5,450 nt of DNA, from NCBI GenBank assembly GCA_035403355.1, contig DAONFA010000005.1, positions 66,368 to 71,817 on the forward strand. The letters run 5' to 3'. Of the stretch, positions 1 through 5,450 are shown one piece after another. The DNA comes from Candidatus Cloacimonas sp. (GTDB lineage Bacteria; Cloacimonadota; Cloacimonadia; Cloacimonadales; Cloacimonadaceae). How positions within the stretch are numbered: position 1 is the stretch's first letter; each line of letters starts with the position of its first letter. Below the pieces are notes generated by a model, which saw only the letters and a list, made by a program, of their open reading frames with translations, had not been told where the DNA came from and made no database searches. A program made the position numbers and the translations under genes.

Positions 1-100
1 CGTCGTTTAAAAAACTCGGAAAAACTATGTTCCCGCCGTTTAATAAAATTTACCTACACATTTGTTCCTGAAGCTACTGATTTATCTCATTTTTTTATTT
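1..100. other. AT-rich intergenic DNA before the hairpin array
   Basis: No gene is supported here. Two short similar strings, CGTCGTTTAA at 1-10 and CGCCGTTTAA at 34-43, lie 33 bp apart, the same distance as the array period, which may be chance. The string TCGGAAAAAC at 17-26 resembles TCGGAAAAAACG at 5384-5395 beyond the operon, hinting that related intergenic elements sit on both sides. The stretch runs into a T-rich segment (90-102) that abuts the first repeat unit. Confidence 0.5.
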
Positions 101-456
101 TTGGTTGACGAGGACGTCAACCCTCCGGGGTTTTTGGTTGACGAGGACGTCAACCCTCCGGGAATTTTGGTTGACGAGGACATCAACCCTCCGGGAATTT
201 TGGTTGACGAGGACATCAACCCTCCGGGAATTTTGGTTGATGAGGACATCAACCCTCCGGGAATTTTGGTTGACGAGGACGTCAACCTTCCGGGGATTTT
301 GGTTGATGAGGACATCAACCCTCCGCTGTTTTTGGTTGACGAGGACGTCAACCTCCCGGGTTTTTTGGTTGACGAGGACGTCAACCCTCCGGGAATTTTG
401 GTTGACGAGGATATCAACCCTCCGGGGATTTTGGTTGACGAGGACATCAACCTTCC
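101..456. repeat. Tandem array of eleven 33-bp hairpin units
   Basis: Eleven head-to-tail units start at 101, 134, 167, 200, 233, 266, 299, 332, 365, 398 and 431, with an exact 33-bp period and no indels; the last loses similarity after about 456. Each unit has a 20-bp inverted repeat, GGTTGACG-AGGA-CGTCAACC in its commonest form, then a tail of the type CCTCCGGGAATTTT. The AGGA loop, outer stem GGTTGA and TCAACC are invariant in all eleven. Units 1, 2, 6, 8 and 9 have perfect C/G-type stems, and units 5 and 7 have perfect stems with a T/A pair at position 7. Units 3, 4 and 11 have one C-A mismatch (a G-T wobble on the other strand), and unit 10 has two changes. The period is a multiple of three and lacks stops, so long frames are open on both strands by construction. 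I annotate it as a repeat, not a gene; its function is unknown. Confidence 0.97.
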
Positions 457-535
457 AGTGCAAAAAATGATTGACGATAAATGCGGTTACGAAACACAAG
501 AAAAAAACAGCTCCGTGTTTAGAGAAGAAAATAAA

Positions 536-566
536 TTGCAGGATATACCCCTGAAAAAGGTATAAA
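536..566 (+). promoter_or_regulatory. Weak candidate promoter for the export operon
   Basis: TTGCAG (536-541) could serve as a -35 box and TATAAA (561-566) as a -10 box, but the 19-bp spacer is longer than the ideal 17. The position, about 60 bp before the first start codon, suits an operon promoter. TTGACG in every array unit also resembles a -35 box, but I found no convincing -10 at the right distance after the last unit. This call is inference from sigma-70-like consensus and is weak. Confidence 0.2.
544..564 (+). other. Small stem-loop in the operon leader
   Basis: TATACC (544-549) and GGTATA (559-564) are perfect 6-bp inverted arms around a nine-base loop containing CTGAAAAA. It lies about 65 bp before the first start codon, and there is no T-run after it, so it does not look like an intrinsic terminator. 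The same motif, ATACC then CTGAAAA and later AAAAAGGTAT, recurs at the edges of the repeat block downstream of the operon (5183-5195 and 5357-5369). Its role is unknown; it could be an operator or leader hairpin. Confidence 0.4.
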
Positions 567-630
567 TAAATGAACCGCTTAGACAGACACAGACGCTGAA
601 AAGGAATGAACAAAGCGGATTAGAGGAAAG

Positions 631-1875
631 ATGAAAGTTTTTACAGTGCTACTAATGCTATTGCCAATACTTCTGGCAGCACAGAGTTATACTTTGGAAG
701 AGCTTATAACTTATGGTCTGGATAATAGTTTCAGTGTGCAAAAGAGCTCTTTGAATTATGAGAGTTCCAAATCCACCCTGAATACATCCAAGTGGAATTT
801 ATTGCCCAATGCTTCTGTAACGGGTTCAGTAACAAAGGATTTTGATCCTGCTGCTCAGACCGATGATTTAACTAATTCTGCGGGATTTTCTTTAAGTAAA
901 ACCATCAGTTTAAATGATGACACTTATTTCAATTATCTCTATTCGTCGTTAGATACGAAGACAGCACAGATGAAACTGGATCAAACCCGCAAAACTTATG
1001 CTTACGATGTTTTCAGCGCATACTTAAAAGTGCTCAGTGCTCAAAAGCAAAGAAGTTCTCTGGAAGAAAATTTACAGATTCAAACCCGGGTTTGGGAACA
1101 AAGTAAAATCCTTCTGCAATTAGGCAAAACCACTCCCTTTGAAGTTAAACAAAATGAAATTGCCGTTTTAAACTCCAATATATCCTTAATGCAATTGGAT
1201 AATACTATCGCCAATGCCCGTAAGGAACTTTTTGCCCTGGTGCAAATGCAGGATGAAGGTTTCCCTTTAACGGAGCTGGAACTGAATGTGCAAAAGGAAA
1301 TTCCTGCCTTCAGTATAGAAAAGAATGCAGACCTCAGTATCCTTAATCAGGAACTGAAACAGATTAACCTGCAATTAAAACAAAACAAACTGGATGATTT
1401 TCCCCGCCTCAATCTTGCCTACAATTTAGACCGCACCGTTGGCGGAGCTGATTTTGATTACGACCGATACAACACAAATCACAATATTTCTCTATCACTT
1501 AGCTATCCTCTCTTAAATATTTTTGAGAACTCTGAAAGCAGAACCAGAACCAAGATTAGCAGGCAACTTTCACAATTATCTATTGATGAAAAGAAAGATC
1601 AGTTGCAGCGCGATTACGACAGTGCCTTAAGAGAACTGCAATATTTAACAAGAATGAATGAACTTTACAGCGAACAACTGGCTCAATCCAGAGAACAAAT
1701 TACTCAAGCAGAAGAACGCTATCGTCTGGGACTTATTGAACTTCTGGAATTGGATAAAACCCGAACCAGCTACATTGAAACTGACATCTCATATAATAAT
1801 AACCTGTATTCAATCATAAACAAACAGGAAGAAATAAACTATCTTCTCTCCGAACCCATTTTAGGCAAATGGTAA
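631..1875 (+). CDS. TolC-like outer-membrane efflux channel (OEP family)
   Basis: This 414-residue protein has a Sec signal peptide (residues 1-17, hydrophobic core VLLMLLPILL, probable cleavage after LAA before Gln18). No lipobox cysteine is present, so it is probably not a lipoprotein. The mature part shows the two-fold outer-membrane efflux protein pattern: TLEELITYGLDNS near the N terminus, a strand-like segment around LPNASVTGSV (58-67), and long Gln/Leu/Lys-rich helices. A second half repeats the pattern, ending with AEERYRLGLIELLELDKTR and a final helical segment, typical of the TolC C-terminal repeat. In the family such proteins form trimeric beta-barrel and alpha-helical tunnels across the outer membrane and periplasm. 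Length matches the family (about 400-480). The ATG at 631 follows a GAGG ribosome site at 623-626 (rather short spacing) and places the signal peptide at the N terminus. It is first in the operon with the adaptor and ABC genes, so it is probably their dedicated exit duct. Substrate unknown. Confidence 0.92.
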   Translation: MKVFTVLLMLLPILLAAQSYTLEELITYGLDNSFSVQKSSLNYESSKSTLNTSKWNLLPNASVTGSVTKDFDPAAQTDDLTNSAGFSLSKTISLNDDTYFNYLYSSLDTKTAQMKLDQTRKTYAYDVFSAYLKVLSAQKQRSSLEENLQIQTRVWEQSKILLQLGKTTPFEVKQNEIAVLNSNISLMQLDNTIANARKELFALVQMQDEGFPLTELELNVQKEIPAFSIEKNADLSILNQELKQINLQLKQNKLDDFPRLNLAYNLDRTVGGADFDYDRYNTNHNISLSLSYPLLNIFENSESRTRTKISRQLSQLSIDEKKDQLQRDYDSALRELQYLTRMNELYSEQLAQSREQITQAEERYRLGLIELLELDKTRTSYIETDISYNNNLYSIINKQEEINYLLSEPILGKW

Positions 1876-1911
1876 GGTAAATTCTATAAGATTATATATC
1901 AAGGAACTACA

Positions 1912-3207
1912 ATGAAAAAATACTTCAAGTATATCGTCATAATTGCGCTTATAATTATAGCCATAATCGTTATAACTTCTTTGCGCAAAGCAAAAAACAA
2001 ACCCGAATTCAGAACTACAACTCCCTCTATTGGAAATATCAGAGAAATTGTAACCGCTACCGGTTCACTTAATCCCTATATTTTAGTTAGCGTGGGAACC
2101 GAAGTAAGCGGCAAAATTGAAAAGCTCTATAAGGACTTCAATGACCCTGTTAAAAAAGGTGAACTACTGGCAAAACTGGATACAGAAATCCTTTCCACCA
2201 ATCTGGAAGCCGCAAAAGCAGACCTGGCAAAAGCAAAAACCGCTTTAGACCAGGCAAAGCTTGATTATGATGTCCAGAAAGAACTGCTGGATAAACAAAT
2301 GACCCCTGAATACGATGCTAAAAAAGCTCTCTTCGCCTATCAAAATGCTCAACAAAGTTACAATAGCGCTCAGCTCACTTTACAACGAGCTCAAAAAAAT
2401 CTTGCCAATGCCTATATCACCAGCCCTATCAATGGAATTGTGGTTTCCCGCGATGTTGATGAAGGACAAACGGTTGCTGCCAGTATGAGTTCCCCCACTT
2501 TATTCCAGATAGCCAATAACCTTGATCAGATGCAAATCTCCGCTGATGTTGACGAAGCAGATATTGGAAAAATAACGGTTGGCTTACCTGTGGAATTTAC
2601 GGTGGATGCTTATCCCAGCGAAAATTTTACCGGTGAAGTAAAACAAATCCGCCTGAACCCTTCAACGGAATCCAATGTCGTTTCCTATAGCGTTATTATT
2701 GATGCCGCCAATCCGGAACAAAAACTACTGCCCGGAATGACAACTAATGTTACTATTATCATTCAATCCAGGGAAAATGTAACGCGTATTTCAGAAACCG
2801 CTACCAGGTTCAAACCCAGCAAAGAGGTCTGGGAACAATTTGGTCTTAAATGGAGCGATGATCTTATCCAAAAAGCTCAAAAAGAGGCATTTGCATCCTT
2901 AGCATCCTCAAAAGCAAGCTCAGCAAAGGATGATTCCACTGTCAGCAATAAAAAGACAGGCAGTAAAAAGAACATCCAATATAGTGCCAATAAGGTTTAT
3001 ACAAGGGGAAAAAATGCTCTGGTCTGGGTTCTGGAAAATAATGTCCCTAAGCCGAAAGGAATTAAAACCGGAATCTCGGAAAGCGGTTATGTTGAAGTTC
3101 TTGAAGGACTTTCCGGAAACGAAGTTTTAATAACAGGAGTAAACGGTAAAAATACTGCCGAATCCACTAATGGAAATTCAGGCGGTCCTGGAATGAGGCA
3201 GTTCTAA
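1912..3207 (+). CDS. macA: MacA-like periplasmic adaptor (HlyD/membrane-fusion family)
   Basis: This 431-residue protein begins with a short basic segment and one strongly hydrophobic helix (about 5-24, YIVIIALIIIAIIVI), the inner-membrane anchor expected of MacA. Next comes the first half of a lipoyl-like domain (GTEVSGKIEKLYKDFNDPVK then KGELLAKLD), and an Ala/Gln/Lys-rich alpha-helical hairpin at about 97-165. The second lipoyl half (YITSPINGIVVSRDVDEGQT) and a beta-barrel domain (DVDEADIGKITVGLPVEFTV through LLPGMTTNVTI) follow. A membrane-proximal domain closes it (VYTRGKNALVWVLENN to the end), with a Gly/Asn-rich tail. The roughly 55-residue Ser/Lys-rich segment after RFKPS (about 303-358) makes it longer than E. 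coli MacA (371). Family role: it links the inner-membrane MacB pump to TolC and stimulates the ATPase. The start is supported by AAGGAA at 1901-1906, 5 nt before ATG; the gap after the channel gene is 36 bp. The MacA name rests on family and neighbours, not proven orthology. Confidence 0.92.
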   Translation: MKKYFKYIVIIALIIIAIIVITSLRKAKNKPEFRTTTPSIGNIREIVTATGSLNPYILVSVGTEVSGKIEKLYKDFNDPVKKGELLAKLDTEILSTNLEAAKADLAKAKTALDQAKLDYDVQKELLDKQMTPEYDAKKALFAYQNAQQSYNSAQLTLQRAQKNLANAYITSPINGIVVSRDVDEGQTVAASMSSPTLFQIANNLDQMQISADVDEADIGKITVGLPVEFTVDAYPSENFTGEVKQIRLNPSTESNVVSYSVIIDAANPEQKLLPGMTTNVTIIIQSRENVTRISETATRFKPSKEVWEQFGLKWSDDLIQKAQKEAFASLASSKASSAKDDSTVSNKKTGSKKNIQYSANKVYTRGKNALVWVLENNVPKPKGIKTGISESGYVEVLEGLSGNEVLITGVNGKNTAESTNGNSGGPGMRQF

Positions 3208-3208
3208 A

Positions 3209-3961
3209 ATGTCCGATTTACTGATTAGAACCGAAAACCTAACCAAAATTTACCAGATGGGTGATGTTCAGGTGCACGCTCTTAGAGGAGTTTCCCTGAA
3301 AATAAAACAGGGAGAATTTGTAGCCATAATGGGCGCCAGCGGAAGCGGAAAAACAACTTTTATGAACCTTCTCGGTTGTCTTGACCTGCCAACAAGCGGT
3401 GAATATTACATCAATGAGATCGGTGTTCACGAAATATCCCAATTGGAACTAACTAAAATCCGTAATCAATTGATTGGCTATGTGTTTCAGAACTTCTATC
3501 TGCTCCCGCGGACAACCGCTTTGGAGAATGTGGAACTACCTCTGCTATACAGAAATAAAATGACCCATCATTTACGCATCCAAAAATCAATGGAAGCTCT
3601 TGCTACAGTCAATATAGCAGATAGGGCAAAACACTATCCCAATCAGCTTTCCGGAGGTCAACAACAAAGAGTTGCCATAGCCCGCGCTATTGTGAATGAC
3701 CCGATGTTTCTACTTGCTGATGAACCAACCGGAAATTTGGATACCAGAACCAGCTTGGAAGTGATGACCATCTTTCAGGAATTGCATAAAAACGGAAAGA
3801 CCATCCTGCTGGTTACCCATGAACACGATATTGCCCTTTATGCTCAACGCTTGATAACTTTTCGGGATGGACATATAATATCCGATGTGCCTAATAATAA
3901 TCCTCATATAGCTGCAGTTGACTTAGCCGGCTTGCCAAAATTGCCCGGAGATGAATTATGA
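3209..3961 (+). CDS. MacB/LolD-type ABC transporter ATP-binding protein
   Basis: This 250-residue soluble nucleotide-binding subunit has all ABC motifs: Walker A GASGSGKT (42-49), Q-loop glutamine 94 in VFQNFYLLP, signature LSGGQ (147-151), Walker B MFLLADE (166-172) with catalytic Glu172, D-loop NLD (176-178) and H-loop His204 in LLVTHEHD. The wording around these motifs (MNLLGCLDLPTSGEY, RTTALENVELPLLYR) is characteristic of the MacB/LolD/FtsE branch, which drives mechanotransmission-type exporters rather than classical importers. It would dimerise on the cytoplasmic face and power the permease encoded next. The ATG lies one base after the adaptor stop codon; GAGG at 3195-3198, inside the adaptor gene's end, is the probable ribosome site. 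Its stop overlaps the permease start by four bases (ATGA), suggesting translational coupling. E. coli MacB fuses this domain to the permease, but here they are separate. A tail of about 30 residues (221-250) follows the core. Confidence 0.95.
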   Translation: MSDLLIRTENLTKIYQMGDVQVHALRGVSLKIKQGEFVAIMGASGSGKTTFMNLLGCLDLPTSGEYYINEIGVHEISQLELTKIRNQLIGYVFQNFYLLPRTTALENVELPLLYRNKMTHHLRIQKSMEALATVNIADRAKHYPNQLSGGQQQRVAIARAIVNDPMFLLADEPTGNLDTRTSLEVMTIFQELHKNGKTILLVTHEHDIALYAQRLITFRDGHIISDVPNNNPHIAAVDLAGLPKLPGDEL

Positions 3962-5175
3962 GTATCGTAGGAATAATCCGTATTGCCTTTAAATCGCTAA
4001 CGCGTAATAAAACCAGAACTTTTTTAACAATGCTGGGCATCATAATCGGTGTGGCAGCTGTTATAACAATGCTGGCTATTGGCCAGGGTGCTAAAAAAAT
4101 AGTGGAAGACCAAATTTCTTCTATGGGAACCAATGTCCTGATGGTAACTGTTAATTTTACCCGTAATTCATCTAATGTTCGTCAAGCAGCAGGAAGCGGA
4201 ACTTTATTGAATTTGGATGATGCCATTGCCATTCGTTCACAAGTGGAAGATGCTCTGTATGTTTCACCTGTTTATAATACCTTTGCTCAACTTAAATTTG
4301 AATCTCAAAACTGGAGAACAGGCATTATGGGTGTAGATACCGATTATTTCTATATCCGTAATATGAATACTTCCCAAGGAGAATTGTTTTACGACAGCGA
4401 TGTAGAAAACGGAAACAAGGTATGCATAATCGGTAAAACCGTAGCTGAAAACCTGTTTGGAGATGTGGATCCGATTGGACAAATAATTCGTATTCGCAAT
4501 ATTCCCTTCACCGTGAAAGGAGTGATGGAATCTAAAGGACAAAATGTAATGGGTACTGATCAGGACGATAGTGTTTGGGCTCCTTATTCAACCGTTTATG
4601 CAAGGTTACTTGGACAGCGCTGGAGAAATATGATGATTATCGTTTCCGCCTCTTCCAAGGAAAAAATTGCTGAAGTGCAGCAAGATATCCTGGACCTTTT
4701 ACAAAACCGTCATCGCGGCACAACCAGTGAAGAATTTTTGGTTAGAAGCCAAACAGATATAGCAGAAACCGCAAGTAAGGTCTCCGATACTATGACTATC
4801 CTTTTGGCAAGCATTGCAGGTATTTCATTACTGGTTGGCGGTATCGGGATAATGAACATTATGCTGGTCTCCGTTACGGAACGAATCAAAGAAATAGGCA
4901 TTAGGATGGCTGTGGGAGCAGGAAAACGGGATGTTATGCTGCAATTCATTATTGAAGCAGTTGCCATCAGTATTTTAGGTGGTATTATCGGTATTCTTCT
5001 GGGAACCGGAGCCGCTAAAATAGTTGGTAATGTTATGCAATGGAGCGTTGCCGTTACTCCTTTCTCTATCCTGATTTCAGTTGGTTTTTCAATGGCTATC
5101 GGAATCTTCTTTGGCTGGTATCCTGCCTCTAAAGCAGCCAACCTTAATTTGATAGATGCATTGCGGTATGAGTGA
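3958..5175 (+). CDS. MacB/FtsX-type ABC transporter permease
   Basis: This 405-residue inner-membrane protein has the four-helix MacB/FtsX topology: helix 1 at about 22-44 (TFLTMLGIIIGVAAVITMLA), a large periplasmic domain (about 47-277) corresponding to the MacB periplasmic core, then helices at about 279-304, 330-353 and 367-388. The cytoplasmic loop after helix 2 has the family motif ERIKEIGIRMAVGA (308-321), which in this family contacts the ATPase. The C terminus, GWYPASKAANLNLIDALRYE, is a classic ending for MacB-type permeases. Length is normal for a permease lacking the fused ATPase domain (about 400). The gene overlaps the ATPase by four bases, so the two are surely partners. In the family, ATP hydrolysis is transmitted through the helices to the periplasmic domain, pushing periplasmic substrate through the adaptor into TolC. 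LolC/E-type lipoprotein release is a less likely alternative, given the adaptor and channel genes alongside. Confidence 0.94.
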   Translation: MSIVGIIRIAFKSLTRNKTRTFLTMLGIIIGVAAVITMLAIGQGAKKIVEDQISSMGTNVLMVTVNFTRNSSNVRQAAGSGTLLNLDDAIAIRSQVEDALYVSPVYNTFAQLKFESQNWRTGIMGVDTDYFYIRNMNTSQGELFYDSDVENGNKVCIIGKTVAENLFGDVDPIGQIIRIRNIPFTVKGVMESKGQNVMGTDQDDSVWAPYSTVYARLLGQRWRNMMIIVSASSKEKIAEVQQDILDLLQNRHRGTTSEEFLVRSQTDIAETASKVSDTMTILLASIAGISLLVGGIGIMNIMLVSVTERIKEIGIRMAVGAGKRDVMLQFIIEAVAISILGGIIGILLGTGAAKIVGNVMQWSVAVTPFSILISVGFSMAIGIFFGWYPASKAANLNLIDALRYE

Positions 5176-5214
5176 ACAAAAGGGATACCTGAAAAGACAA
5201 AACTGTGGATAGGT

Positions 5215-5239
5215 AAAAACCTTCGCTATATAGCGAAAG
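5215..5239 (-). terminator. Candidate minus-strand intrinsic terminator
   Basis: Read on the minus strand, the palindrome becomes a stem CTTTCGCT/AGCGAAGG (one G-T wobble) with an ATAT loop, followed directly by TTTTT (complement of 5215-5219). This is the form of an intrinsic terminator for leftward transcription. No minus-strand gene is visible within the window, so it would serve a gene or RNA coming from beyond 5450. The call is structural inference only. Confidence 0.35.
5222..5237. repeat. 16-bp perfect palindrome after the operon
   Basis: TTCGCTATATAGCGAA is its own reverse complement, with an added C/G pair at 5220/5239 beyond one C-A mismatch. It lies 46 bp after the permease stop. 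On the plus strand it is followed by AGATTAG with no T-run, so it is a poor intrinsic terminator for the operon. It could instead act as an RNA-stabilising 3' hairpin or as a protein-binding site. Confidence 0.7.
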
Positions 5240-5255
5240 ATTAGTCGGAATAGCA

Positions 5256-5310
5256 ACATCTTGTCGTTTCACTTGCAACCAAGCTATTTCTTTATTACGC
5301 TCTTTTCAGT
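5256..5310. repeat. 55-bp direct repeat, copy 1
   Basis: The 55 bases here are identical to 5396-5450, exactly 140 bp downstream. Similarity continues weakly to the left (TCGGAA at 5245-5250 against 5384-5389, with one length difference). I see no open reading frame or known element in the repeat. Confidence 0.95.
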
Positions 5311-5332
5311 AACGGAATAAAACAACTATGGT

Positions 5333-5356
5333 GGTTGACCAGGAGGTCAACCCTCC
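5333..5356. repeat. Solitary copy of the array hairpin
   Basis: GGTTGACC-AGGA-GGTCAACC (5333-5352) followed by CTCC has the same outer stem, loop and tail as the upstream 33-bp units. It differs at stem position 8, where G/C has become C/G, so pairing stays perfect. It sits between the two 55-bp direct repeats and is not tandem. The change also creates AGGAGG, which can pair with the adjoining CCTCC (5352-5356). Confidence 0.9.
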
Positions 5357-5387
5357 AAAAAAGGTATCCACTGGCTACACAAATCGG

Positions 5388-5409
5388 AAAAAACGACATC
5401 TTGTCGTTT
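5388..5409 (-). terminator. Second candidate minus-strand terminator
   Basis: AAACGACA (5391-5398) and TGTCGTTT (5402-5409) are perfect 8-bp inverted arms around TCT. On the minus strand the hairpin runs into six T's (complement of 5388-5393), three of them inside the stem. The stem is AT-rich, so strength is uncertain. It overlaps the left edge of the second 55-bp repeat. The first repeat copy has a G-to-A change (5255) that weakens the stem and lacks the T-run. Confidence 0.35.
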
Positions 5410-5450
5410 CACTTGCAACCAAGCTATTTCTTTATTACGCTCTTTTCAGT
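5396..5450. repeat. 55-bp direct repeat, copy 2 (reaches window edge)
   Basis: This is an exact copy of 5256-5310. It runs to the last base of the window, so its true right end, and whether more copies follow, cannot be seen. Its left edge forms a better hairpin than copy 1 because position 5395 is G where copy 1 has A. Confidence 0.95.

Larger units (their letters stand above)
5176..5450. other. Repeat-dense intergenic region after the operon
   Basis: No gene is supported in these 275 bases. They contain the palindrome, two direct repeats, a hairpin copy and minus-strand terminator-like structures listed separately. In addition, GGATACCT (5183-5190) and AGGTATCC (5362-5369) are perfect 8-bp inverted arms enclosing most of the block. 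I see no clear plus-strand intrinsic terminator (hairpin plus T-run) for the export operon, so its transcript may end beyond the window or by another mechanism. Confidence 0.7.

Noticed and set aside
101..456. CRISPR array
   Set aside because: Units abut with no unique spacers, the whole 33-bp unit is conserved, and there are no cas genes nearby.
467..490. Possible decayed twelfth repeat unit (ATTGACGATAAA)
   Set aside because: TTGACGA recurs at 471 but is three bases out of register with the period and the second arm is missing; too short to claim.
62..565. Open frame of 167 codons on the plus strand through the array
   Set aside because: The only start is TTG without a ribosome site, and the frame is open mainly because the 33-bp unit has no stop. 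The same DNA is open in other frames on both strands, so openness is not evidence of coding. Kept as a finding, not a gene.
82..613. Minus-strand open frames through the array
   Set aside because: They start at TTG codons and consist almost wholly of repeat-derived peptides. GGAGG-like strings before ATG recur only because each unit has the CCTCC tail; nothing marks one start as real.
2930..3130. 66-codon frame inside the adaptor gene
   Set aside because: It lies out of frame within a well-supported gene, has no ribosome site and no recognisable protein features.
4710..5141. 143-codon minus-strand frame opposite the permease
   Set aside because: It is a shadow of the hydrophobic permease codons; the plus-strand frame has clear family motifs along the whole stretch.

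Overview
The window holds a compact plus-strand operon for a tripartite MacAB-TolC-type export system, flanked on both sides by unusual repeat-rich DNA. The genes suggest a Gram-negative (two-membrane) bacterium: a TolC-like outer-membrane channel with a signal peptide, an HlyD/MacA-type periplasmic adaptor, and a MacB-type ABC transporter split into separate ATPase and permease polypeptides. The coding DNA is fairly AT-rich with clean purine-rich ribosome binding sites. I cannot name the organism from sequence alone. The overall style resembles deep-branching anaerobes such as Cloacimonadota or other FCB-group lineages, but that is a low-confidence impression.

Layout. Positions 1-100 are AT-rich intergenic DNA. 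Positions 101-456 form a tandem array of eleven units with an exact 33-bp period. Each unit is built around a 20-bp inverted repeat (8-bp arms, constant AGGA loop) followed by a CCTCC-type tail. Positions 457-630 are a leader that may contain a weak promoter and a small stem-loop. Then come four genes: the TolC-like channel (631-1875), MacA-like adaptor (1912-3207), ABC ATPase (3209-3961) and MacB/FtsX-type permease (3958-5175). Gaps are 36 bp and 1 bp, followed by a 4-bp ATGA overlap, so they are almost certainly co-transcribed. Positions 5176-5450 are non-coding and repeat-dense: a 16-bp perfect palindrome, two copies of a 55-bp direct repeat 140 bp apart, and between those a solitary copy of the array's hairpin.

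How the genes work together: the ATPase and permease would form the inner-membrane ABC exporter. The adaptor, anchored by one N-terminal membrane helix, would bridge the periplasm to the TolC-like trimer. The likely result is ATP-driven export from the periplasm or inner membrane of a substrate that cannot be told from sequence (macrolide-like compound, peptide, lipid or signal molecule).

The most interesting signal is the hairpin repeat family. Its stem changes in a compensatory way between units (C/G to T/A at stem position 7 in array units 5 and 7; G/C to C/G at position 8 in the downstream copy) while the AGGA loop stays constant. This suggests that the palindromic or folded structure itself has been maintained, rather than a protein product, although the array is also open in several reading frames.
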